A DNA stretch of 36,461 nt, from assembly GCA_016209085.1 (NCBI GenBank), contig JACQWV010000124.1, positions 1 to 36,461 on the forward strand, written 5' to 3'. How positions within the stretch are numbered: position 1 is the first letter of the stretch; every line of letters starts with the position of its first letter. The translations under genes were made by a program, and so were the position numbers. Below the pieces are notes generated by a model. The model worked only from the letters and a program-made list of their open reading frames with translations. It searched no databases and was not told where the DNA came from. This DNA is from Elusimicrobiota bacterium. GTDB lineage: Bacteria; Elusimicrobiota; Elusimicrobia; Elusimicrobiales; UBA9959. Of the stretch, positions 13,711 through 24,828 are shown one piece after another.

Positions 13711-16221
13711 CTATTTTTTCTCCGTTTCCTGCGTCTTGACTTCTTCTTCCTCGTTCTCCACGACGGGTTCAACGCTCGCTATTTTGTCTCCTTCTTCAAG
13801 CCGCACGAGCCTTACGCCCTGGGTGTTTCTGGAAATGGGTCTTATGTCTTTGCACGCAATTCTTACTATCTTGCCTTTTTCGGTCATGACCATCAAATGG
13901 TCCTCGTTGTCTACAAGATGTATTCCCACGACCGCGCCGTTTCTCTCCGTCGCCTTGATGGTTATGACTCCCGAGCCGCTCCTGCGCTGGTTTTTGTATT
14001 CGTCAAGGTCGGTTCTTTTCCCGTAACCGTTTTCGCACACGGTAAGCAGGGTTTTTTCCGCATCCGGCCTGACGACTTCCATTCCCACGACCTGGTCGTT
14101 CTTGGCAAGCCTGATGCCTTTTACTCCCATGGCCACCCTTCCCATGGGCCTTGCATCGGACTCAGGGAACCTTATTGACATGCCGTGTCTGGTGCCTATT
14201 ATTATTTCATGCTTTCCGTCGGTATGCCCCACGTTGGTCAGAACGTCTCCGTCTTCAAGATTAATGGCGACTATGCCGTTTTTCCTGATATGCGCAAAAT
14301 CTTTAATCGCAGTTTTCTTGATTTTGCCCTTTCTCGTGCACATTACCAGATAGGTTTCCCTTCCCTTGGCCTCTTCAAACGATTCAATCGCTATAACCGA
14401 GGTTATTTTTTCGTCTTTCACCGGCAGAACGTTTATTATGGCCTTGCCCCGGGAAGTCCTGTTTCCCTCGGGTATTTCATAACCCTTGACCGCATAGAGT
14501 TTGCCTCTGGTGGTAAAAAGCAATATGGTGGCATGGCTTGAAGTAACAAAGAGGTGGTCTATGAAGTCCTCCTCTTTTACGTCCGAACCTATGATTCCCT
14601 TGCCGCCCCTCCCCTGCACTTTGTAAGTGTTTACCGGCATTCTCTTGATATAGCCCGCGTGGGAAAGGGTTATGACAACGTCTTCTTCAGGAATCAGGTC
14701 TTCTATGTCAAGCTCCGCCGCCTCTCCGGTAATCTGAGTTTTCCGGCCGTCGCCGTATTTTTCCTTGATGTCTTCAAGTTCTTTTATGATGATTTTCAGC
14801 ACCTTCTGCGGGTCCGCAAGAATGGCTTTCAGCTCTTCTATAAGCTTGAGTAGGCCTTTGTGTTCCTCTTCTATCTGACCCGCTTCAAGCCTGGTCAGCT
14901 GGTGCAGGCGCATATCCAGAATCGCCTGGGCCTGAGCGTCGCTGAGAGCGAACTGGGAAATAAGTTTTTGTTTCGCCTCTGCCGCGTCTTTGGATTTTTT
15001 GATTAAAGCGACCACCGCGTCCAGATTTTTAAGGGCTATCAGGTATCCTTCCAGGATGTGCGCTCTTTGAAGAGCTTTGTTTAAATCATATCTGGTCCTG
15101 TTTACAACCACTGCTTTCCTGTGCTTTACGTACTGGCTGATGACCTCTTTAAGAGACATCACCTTGGGTCTGGAATCCACTATGGCGAGCATTATGACGC
15201 CGAAGGATATCTCCATCTGGGTATGCTTGTAAAGCTGGTTCAAAACCACCTGGCTGTTCCCGTCCCTTTTCACTTCAACGACTATTCTCATCCCCCTTCT
15301 GTCGGACTCGTCGCGTATGTCTGAAATGTCGGTTATTTTCTTGTTTTTTACGAGATCAGCTATTGATTCTATCAAAACGGATTTATTAACCTGATACGGA
15401 ATCTCGGTGACGATTACGGCCTGTTTTCCGCCTTTTATTTCTTCTATCTCGGCTTTTGCCTGGATTTTTACCGAACCCCTGCCTGTTTCAAAATAGTCTT
15501 TTATTCCCTGCCTGCCGCGGATGATGCCTCCGGTGGGGAAATCCGGACCCTTGACGATTTTCATTAATTCTTTTATCTGGACGTCGGGATTTTTTATGAT
15601 TTCTATTGCGGCGTCGCACACCTCCGAGAGGTTGTGCGTCGGAATATTCGTGGCCATGCCGACCGCTATTCCGCTTGAGCCGTTCACCAGAAGATTGGGA
15701 AGTTTTGCAGGAAGAACAACCGGCTCCGTCAGGGAGCCGTCGTAGTTCGGGACGAATTTGACCGTTTCTTTTTCTATGTCCGCAAGCATCTCCGCAGCAA
15801 CGGCCGAGAGACGGGTTTCCGTGTACCTCATTGCGGCCGCCGGATCCCCATCGATCGAACCGAAATTCCCTTGTCCGTCAACCAGCGTGTACCGGAGGCT
15901 GAAATTCTGCGCCATTCTCACCAGGGAATCGTAAACAGCCGTGTCCCCGTGCGGATGGTATTTTCCGAGCACGTCCCCCACCACGCGCGCGGATTTTTTA
16001 TACGGCTTGTTGTGCTGGAGACCCATGTCGTCCATAGTGTAGAGTATGCGCCGGTGCACCGGCTTTAAGCCGTCCCGCACATCCGGAAGCGCTCTCCCGA
16101 CTATCACGCTCATGGAATACTCAATGTAGGACGTTTTCATCTCCTCGCTGAGGTCTCTTGCCACTATGTTTGTAAAAAGATTGTCCGCCGGCGCGTGTTT
16201 CGGCTCTTTATGTTCAGTCAT
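13711..16221 (-). CDS. gyrA: DNA gyrase subunit A
   Basis: About 836 residues from the ATG at 16221, which has GGAG five bases upstream; an ATG at 16254 would add 11 residues with no better site. The winged-helix/tower region carries the catalytic tyrosine (Tyr133 in AAMRYTE). The C-terminal beta-pinwheel has the GyrA box (QGRGGKG), which separates gyrase from ParC. The end is acidic (EEGDK, ENEEEEV). It forms the A2B2 enzyme that introduces negative supercoils, together with the gyrB gene directly upstream. No second topoisomerase II is in the window. Confidence 0.97.
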   Translation of the reverse strand: MTEHKEPKHAPADNLFTNIVARDLSEEMKTSYIEYSMSVIVGRALPDVRDGLKPVHRRILYTMDDMGLQHNKPYKKSARVVGDVLGKYHPHGDTAVYDSLVRMAQNFSLRYTLVDGQGNFGSIDGDPAAAMRYTETRLSAVAAEMLADIEKETVKFVPNYDGSLTEPVVLPAKLPNLLVNGSSGIAVGMATNIPTHNLSEVCDAAIEIIKNPDVQIKELMKIVKGPDFPTGGIIRGRQGIKDYFETGRGSVKIQAKAEIEEIKGGKQAVIVTEIPYQVNKSVLIESIADLVKNKKITDISDIRDESDRRGMRIVVEVKRDGNSQVVLNQLYKHTQMEISFGVIMLAIVDSRPKVMSLKEVISQYVKHRKAVVVNRTRYDLNKALQRAHILEGYLIALKNLDAVVALIKKSKDAAEAKQKLISQFALSDAQAQAILDMRLHQLTRLEAGQIEEEHKGLLKLIEELKAILADPQKVLKIIIKELEDIKEKYGDGRKTQITGEAAELDIEDLIPEEDVVITLSHAGYIKRMPVNTYKVQGRGGKGIIGSDVKEEDFIDHLFVTSSHATILLFTTRGKLYAVKGYEIPEGNRTSRGKAIINVLPVKDEKITSVIAIESFEEAKGRETYLVMCTRKGKIKKTAIKDFAHIRKNGIVAINLEDGDVLTNVGHTDGKHEIIIGTRHGMSIRFPESDARPMGRVAMGVKGIRLAKNDQVVGMEVVRPDAEKTLLTVCENGYGKRTDLDEYKNQRRSGSGVITIKATERNGAVVGIHLVDNEDHLMVMTEKGKIVRIACKDIRPISRNTQGVRLVRLEEGDKIASVEPVVENEEEEVKTQETEKK

Positions 16222-16252
16222 AATAACTCCATAACTACAGAGGATAGAAGTC

Positions 16253-16324
16253 AATTAAGTAATTAAGTGATTGAGTAATTTAGTGATTTAGTAACTTAAT
16301 TTCTTAATAACTTACTCACTAAAT
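16253..16324. repeat. Degenerate 8-bp tandem repeat in the gyrB-gyrA spacer
   Basis: About nine units of a (A/G)ATT(A/T)AGT-type octamer (for example AATTAAGT, GATTGAGT, AATTTAGT, GATTTAGT). The array turns into its own inverse (AACTTAAT, CACTAAAT) on the right side. It fills the 129-bp gap between the gyrB stop and the gyrA start. Confidence 0.7.
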
Positions 16325-16350
16325 CTCTTTTCTATTCTCTCGCCTCTATT

Positions 16351-20175
<3,825 letters not shown>

Positions 20176-20481
20176 TTAAAAGTCGCTGTTAACCCTTATT
20201 GATTTAATCCACGGCCTGATAAAATATTTGTTGAGACTTTTTATAATCTGCCTGCTTCTTAACGCAAGCTCGTTTGAAACGGCGGCCGAGTCGGTCTTGA
20301 CAATAATGACGTTTTTTTTGATTCCGAGAAGCCGGCAGTGGTCTTTAAGAATTCCTATTTCTTTTGACCATACGGATTCCATGAGGGGAAGGCGTTCAAG
20401 GTTTATCCCGGAAAAAGATTTCCACGCCGTTTTTGCGTCTCCGAGTCGCGTCCAGGAATTTTTTCTTGCGGATAGATACAT
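20176..20481 (-). CDS. dciA: DciA/DUF721-family helicase-loading protein
   Basis: 101 residues with the DUF721 pattern: Trp in the VWSKEIGILKDHCRL helix, the beta-rich KKNVIIVKTDSAAVSNELALRS core and the ending SLNKYFIRPWIKSIRV. DciA is the ancestral bacterial partner that brings the replicative helicase DnaB to the origin in species lacking DnaC/DnaI. Its position between dnaN and gyrB, where recF is commonly found, supports a replication role. No strong ribosome-binding site precedes the chosen ATG; an internal ATG (20382) is possible but would cut the N-terminal helix. Some relatives are longer. Confidence 0.82.
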   Translation of the reverse strand: MYLSARKNSWTRLGDAKTAWKSFSGINLERLPLMESVWSKEIGILKDHCRLLGIKKNVIIVKTDSAAVSNELALRSRQIIKSLNKYFIRPWIKSIRVNSDF

Positions 20482-20504
20482 AAGAGAAGTTTCCGGGCAG
20501 TTTT

Positions 20505-20548
20505 GAGTTATGAAAACTTATAACTCCCATCCGCTTGAGGCGGATGGG
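20505..20548. repeat. Two abutting hairpins between dnaN and dciA
   Basis: GAGTTAT/ATAACTC (20505-20526) is followed at once by CCCATCCGC/GCGGATGGG (20526-20548). No T-run follows on the minus strand. They could stabilise mRNA ends or act in attenuation; GC-rich palindromes of this type are scattered through the window. Confidence 0.5.
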
Positions 20549-20549
20549 T

Positions 20550-21665
20550 TTATTGAGTCCTAAGCGGCATTACTATATAAAGCAAATTTTCTTTTTCCGG
20601 CGGCCGGATAACAACGGGACTCGACGGAACCGTAAAATCCAGCGCCACTTTCGGAATTCCTATGTTTCTCAGAATATCTATAAGAAATCTCGGATTAAAG
20701 GATACCTGAAAATCCTTGCCCTTAAAATCAATATCCAGTTCGTCCTCAAAATCCATGTTTTGAGAGGATGAACTTACAATCAGCACTCCTTTTTTAAACG
20801 TGTATTTAACGGCGCCGCCTCTCTCGTTTGAGCAGATGGCGGCCCTTTTTGTCGTGGCGAGCAGTTTCTCGGTATTTATTTCAATGGATGTTTCCCTGTT
20901 TTTGGGAACAATCTGCTCATAAGCCGGGAAATTTCCTTCTATAAGCCTGGAAATAAACATTGTTTTCCCTGTTTTAAAACCTATCTGGTTGGTTGAAATG
21001 CCTATTAACACATCTTCGCTTTTAGGCGAGTTCATGGCCTCTATAAACCTGCCGACCTCATTAAGCACCTTTGAAGGAATAATAACCTTAAAATCCTTTT
21101 TTGCTTTAATTTCATTATTACTTATCAAGGCTAATCTTCTTCCGTCGGTCGCCACAATACTTAACTTGTTTTTTTCATAAATCCACAAGAGACCGTTTAA
21201 AAAATGCCTGTCGTCCTCGGTCGCGGCCGAAAATATGGTTTTCAGAATTATATCCAGTAATATTTCAGCCGGAATTCTAAATAAATTAGTTTCATCCATA
21301 TCCGGAATAACAGGATACTCGCTTTTAGGGCTGCCTATAAGCTTAAATTTTGTTTTGCCGCTATTTATATACACCTTATTTGAATCATCAACCGATACTG
21401 ATATTTCTTCTTCTTCGTTTAAAACATGCAGAATTTCCGCAAATTTTTTTATAGGCACGGTTATGCTTCCGTCGCTTTTAATATCAACGTTTATATAATG
21501 TTTTACTGCCATTTCCAAATCCGTAAAAACAACCTTTAAACCGCTGTCTTCGGTTTCCATAAGGAAGTTCTGGAGAATCGGTATGGTTCCGAGTCTTGAA
21601 GAAACCCCCGACTGTATCCGTTGAATTCCCTTTAAAAGATTTTCTCTGTTACTATTTATTTTCAT
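20550..21665 (-). CDS. dnaN: DNA polymerase III sliding clamp (beta subunit)
   Basis: 371 residues with the three-domain beta-clamp fold: MKINSNRENLLKGIQRIQSGV at the N-terminus, the KFKLIGSPKSEYPVIPD segment, ATDGRRLALISN in domain 2, and the typical C-terminus VMPLRTQ that lines the partner-binding pocket. It forms a dimeric ring that tethers the replicative polymerase. It lies 144 bp downstream of dnaA on the same strand, the classic dnaA-dnaN arrangement. Length is normal for the family. Confidence 0.97.
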   Translation of the reverse strand: MKINSNRENLLKGIQRIQSGVSSRLGTIPILQNFLMETEDSGLKVVFTDLEMAVKHYINVDIKSDGSITVPIKKFAEILHVLNEEEEISVSVDDSNKVYINSGKTKFKLIGSPKSEYPVIPDMDETNLFRIPAEILLDIILKTIFSAATEDDRHFLNGLLWIYEKNKLSIVATDGRRLALISNNEIKAKKDFKVIIPSKVLNEVGRFIEAMNSPKSEDVLIGISTNQIGFKTGKTMFISRLIEGNFPAYEQIVPKNRETSIEINTEKLLATTKRAAICSNERGGAVKYTFKKGVLIVSSSSQNMDFEDELDIDFKGKDFQVSFNPRFLIDILRNIGIPKVALDFTVPSSPVVIRPPEKENLLYIVMPLRTQ

Positions 21666-21809
21666 AGTAATAATCCTCTTTAAGCGGAGTGTTAATTCTG
21701 TTTATAATAAAAAAATCTTTTCAATTCAACCCTTTTTTATCAACAGTTTATTATATATTTACTCACTTTCTCCCCAAAAACTCCCCAAAAAAGCAGATTT
21801 TATCTCTTT

Positions 21810-23165
21810 TTATTTATTACTAACAGTTTTTATTTTAGAAATAAGCTCGTTTATTAACGCGTTGTTGTAAGGATCGTTAAGAATCTGATGTTTGATTTTA
21901 TCCCTTGCGTACATAACCGTGGTGTGGTCTTTTCCGAATGCCTCTCCGATGCCCGGCAGAGACATATCCGTTATTTCGCACGCTATATACATGGCAATCT
22001 GTCTGGGGAAAGCAATCGCTTCCGTTCTTTTCTGCGATTTCAGGTCTTTTATTTCTACTTTAAATTTTTCAGCCACGACATTCATTATGGAATCTATGCT
22101 TACTTTTTCATCATGTTCTATTGAAGTGATATGGTCTCTTATTACTTCTTTTACAACATCTATTGAAAGCTGGATTTTCATGTTTACGCCGTAATTTCCC
22201 ACTGTTATCAGACAGCCCTCAAGCTCCCTTATGCTTCTTTTCACATTTTCTGCTATAAATACCAAGACATCGTCCGGCACGCTGAATTTGTAAAGGTCCC
22301 TTTTCTGTCTCAAAATGGCGACCCGCGTTTCAAAATCAGGTATTTTTATGTCCGCCCGCAGACCCGAAAGGAATCTTGAAACGAGCCTTTCGCCTAAAGT
22401 AAGCTCTTTGGGCGACCTGTCAGAAGTGACGACTATCTGTTTTTTTGATTCAAACAAGGAATTGAAGGTGTAAAAAAACTCCTCTTCGCTTCGCTCCTTT
22501 CCTATTAAAAACTGGATATCGTCAAGCAGAAGGCAGTCAAGTTTCCTGTATTTATTTCTGAAATTTTCCGTTGTCTTGTTTTGCAGGGTTGATATGTATT
22601 CGTTTACAAAATTTTCGCACGGCGTATAAGCGACCTTTGCTAAGGGGTTGTTTTTGATTATTTCGTTTCCGATAGCGTGGAGGATGTGGGTTTTGCCGAG
22701 ACCCGGCTGGCTGTAAATAAAAAACGGGTTTGAATTTAAACTTCCGGGATTTTTAGCGACAGATTCGGCAGAACTATAAGTGAATCTGTTTGAAGGGCCG
22801 ACCACAAACGACTCAAAATTATAGTTCGGATTTAATGATGTGTGAACCGCCGGAGAAACCGGCCGCGCTTCAATTATCGGCTCCGGCTTAGGAATATCGG
22901 GCGGAGCAATGGCCATTGAATACTGAATTTGAATGTTTTTGTTTAACAACTCCCGAATATTTTTTATCAATAACTCTTCGTATCTTTCTTTTATTTTGTC
23001 GTAAATTACGGAATCCGGCACTTCCAGCTTTAAAACGTCTCCCTCCATAATCAGCGGATTCAAAGGCCTTATCCATAAATCCATGGATTCAGCGCCTATT
23101 TCTGATTCCATCTTTTCCAGCGCTTTCTGCCAGATGTTTTTTATGTCTATTGTCGTGTTATCCAC
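21810..23165 (-). CDS. dnaA: Chromosomal replication initiator DnaA
   Basis: 451 residues. Domain I is at about 8-80 (IWQKALEKMESEIG...WIRPL), followed by a short linker (about 85-110). The AAA+ domain has Walker A in SQPGLGKTH (about 152-160) and Walker B in LLLDDIQFL. Domain IV carries the DNA-binding helix-turn-helix with the signature KDHTTVMYARDKI. It binds DnaA boxes and opens the origin. The start codon is GTG and lies inside a perfect DnaA box (TTATCCACA on the plus strand), with a second box 11 bases upstream, so DnaA binding would directly cover its own translation start region and probably its promoter. No clear ribosome-binding site other than GTGGA in the second box. Confidence 0.98.
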   Translation of the reverse strand: MDNTTIDIKNIWQKALEKMESEIGAESMDLWIRPLNPLIMEGDVLKLEVPDSVIYDKIKERYEELLIKNIRELLNKNIQIQYSMAIAPPDIPKPEPIIEARPVSPAVHTSLNPNYNFESFVVGPSNRFTYSSAESVAKNPGSLNSNPFFIYSQPGLGKTHILHAIGNEIIKNNPLAKVAYTPCENFVNEYISTLQNKTTENFRNKYRKLDCLLLDDIQFLIGKERSEEEFFYTFNSLFESKKQIVVTSDRSPKELTLGERLVSRFLSGLRADIKIPDFETRVAILRQKRDLYKFSVPDDVLVFIAENVKRSIRELEGCLITVGNYGVNMKIQLSIDVVKEVIRDHITSIEHDEKVSIDSIMNVVAEKFKVEIKDLKSQKRTEAIAFPRQIAMYIACEITDMSLPGIGEAFGKDHTTVMYARDKIKHQILNDPYNNALINELISKIKTVSNK

Positions 23166-23454
23166 AATTTATCCACAAGTGTTAGTAAATAGGTTTTATT
23201 ACCAAAAAACCCTTAAAAAACAAACAAATTTTATGTTAATAATCATGTTTAAGAATTTTTGAATAAACAGACCTTTAAAAAAATTGTTTCAGAATTATTA
23301 CAAAACCTATATAGCTCAAAATCAACTTCTACTTGACTAATACACCTTTGAGAGAGAGGAGACTATAACCCAAAAACACCGCAATACACCGGCTAATATT
23401 AATTATAATTATAAAATATTGAGTTATAGGAATGCAAGCGGTTTTTATAGTGGA
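23158..23454. other. Likely chromosomal origin (oriC) region
   Basis: Two perfect DnaA boxes (TTATCCACA at 23158-23166 and 23169-23177) open an AT-rich interval of nearly 300 bp upstream of dnaA. It includes a very AT-rich run at about 23392-23421 (TAATATTAATTATAATTATA) that could serve as the unwinding element. A near-box (TTATCAACA, one mismatch) is at 21737-21745 in the dnaA-dnaN gap, so a second binding site downstream of dnaA is possible. Assignment rests on boxes and context; GC skew was not computed. Confidence 0.6.
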
Positions 23455-23470
23455 TTGTTAAAAAAGGATT

Positions 23471-23580
23471 CCCCCGCAGTCTTGCGAAAGCAGGGGAAGA
23501 AGCCTTGCGCCAACGTATGCGAGGCGGGCGAGTTGCGCAAGGCGCTGACAAAGGCGCAGGGAATAACGGCGTTAAAAACC
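23471..23580. repeat. Cluster of GC-rich palindromes beside oriC
   Basis: CCCCGC...GCAGGGG (about 23472-23496), CTTGCGC...GCGCAAG (about 23504-23541) and GGCGC...GGCGC elements follow each other, contrasting with the AT-rich DNA to the left. From 23580 to 23754 I see no gene; the following coding start is at 23755. Confidence 0.5.
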
Positions 23581-23754
23581 CCGACATGAGCGAGTCTGCA
23601 ATTTGCAGCCATATCTTTGCAGAACTTTCTTGGGACAGCCGTGCGCCTTTGGGCCTATTTTAACGTGGTAAGCTTTCCTGCGGATGAAGAGACTTTAGAC
23701 CCTGTTTAAATCGCGCTCAAAGACATAAAATGAAAAATAGACGGTAAAAGAACG

Positions 23755-24828
23755 ATGAAATCCAAAATATTAAAAATTTTTGCGTGCGCTGTTTTTTTGT
23801 CAGCCGGAGGGATAACGCTTTCTGCCGGGCAGCCCGCTCTTCCTTATCCGGAAGAAACTGAATCCGTCAAACACGGCGTGACTTATTTTCTCAGGGGAAT
23901 TTTCACCAGACAGGAGGAGAAAACGGTTCTTCATACAGAGGACGGACGGGTTTTTTTGCTGGAAGTCTCTCCTGAATTAATCGGCGGATACGAGGGAAAG
24001 ACCGTTGAAATATGGGGGAAGGCAAAGCAAAGCGACGAGATAAGCGAAATTAAAGTGACGGAAGTAAAAGAATACGAACCGCCTGCAGAAGTAATTATCC
24101 CCCCGCCTTATAAAAGCCGCTTCCGGCCGGCCGGACTGCTTGAAGAGACCGCAGAAAGCTTTAAAATAGGAGACGCAAGATGGATTGACCCTCATAATCC
24201 TTCAGAGGAATATCTCTGGAAAGAAGTCGTCATAAAACCGGAATTGCTTAAAAACGCTTATTTCGCCGCAAAAAAGGGAGAAAAAGGACCGGCAGGCCAT
24301 TCTTTGCTGTTCTTTGAATTTGAAGACGGGGGAATAGTTGACCATGACGGAAATTCATCAAGAGGATTTTTTCTCTCAGTGGAAGCCTACGCCAGGGAGG
24401 GCCAGAGCTACTCTGTTTTCACGGGTTTGAAAAACGCCTACGGCATAGTCTGGATGATAATAACTTTTGAGGAATATTCCCTGAGAACGGCTTTTTTCGG
24501 CGACAGCAGCCTGCATTTCTTTCCCATATTGTTAAGCAGGGAGGATAAAATCAGAATGGCGGCAGAGGCCGTCCGCCTTGCAACAATAAACCGCGAGGGA
24601 GAATTTTATCATACGGTTACGAACAGCTGCACCAACAATCTTGTCATAGTCATGAACCGGGTTTTGCCCGAAGATAAAAAAATAAAAATGTGGATAATCC
24701 CCTCGTTTATTTACAATTTCCGCGCCACAATGCCATGGACTGTCCCCCGCTATCTTCAAAGGAAAAACCTGCTCGGCCCGGAGGAATTTGCCATAACAAA
24801 GGAAAACCTGCGGGAATATATCCCTTAA
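23755..24828 (+). CDS. Periplasmic protein with DUF4105 (Lnb N-terminal-like) domain
   Basis: 357 residues with a signal peptide (ILKIFACAVFLSAGGITLSA). An N-terminal OB-like segment (about 40-105: YFLRGIFTRQEEKTVLHTEDGRVFLLEV...GKTVEIWGKAK) precedes a region resembling DUF4105, the periplasmic part of Lnb-type lipoprotein acyl-modifying proteins: GPAGHSLLFFEFEDG, the strand/loop FFLSVEAYA, and FYHTVTNSCTNNLVIVMNRVLP with a conserved-looking Asn-x-Cys. In that family a cysteine and a histidine are thought to be catalytic; His in GHSLLF and Cys in NSCTNN are candidates. Family call is from pattern recall. It is convergent with purNH, and the stop codons overlap in a TTAA. Confidence 0.65.
   Translation: MKSKILKIFACAVFLSAGGITLSAGQPALPYPEETESVKHGVTYFLRGIFTRQEEKTVLHTEDGRVFLLEVSPELIGGYEGKTVEIWGKAKQSDEISEIKVTEVKEYEPPAEVIIPPPYKSRFRPAGLLEETAESFKIGDARWIDPHNPSEEYLWKEVVIKPELLKNAYFAAKKGEKGPAGHSLLFFEFEDGGIVDHDGNSSRGFFLSVEAYAREGQSYSVFTGLKNAYGIVWMIITFEEYSLRTAFFGDSSLHFFPILLSREDKIRMAAEAVRLATINREGEFYHTVTNSCTNNLVIVMNRVLPEDKKIKMWIIPSFIYNFRATMPWTVPRYLQRKNLLGPEEFAITKENLREYIP

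Noticed and set aside
13414-14178. Long plus-strand open frame opposite the ACT and gyrA genes
   Set aside because: It is the antisense of well-conserved genes, has no recognisable domain and has Tyr/Phe-rich composition typical of a shadow frame.
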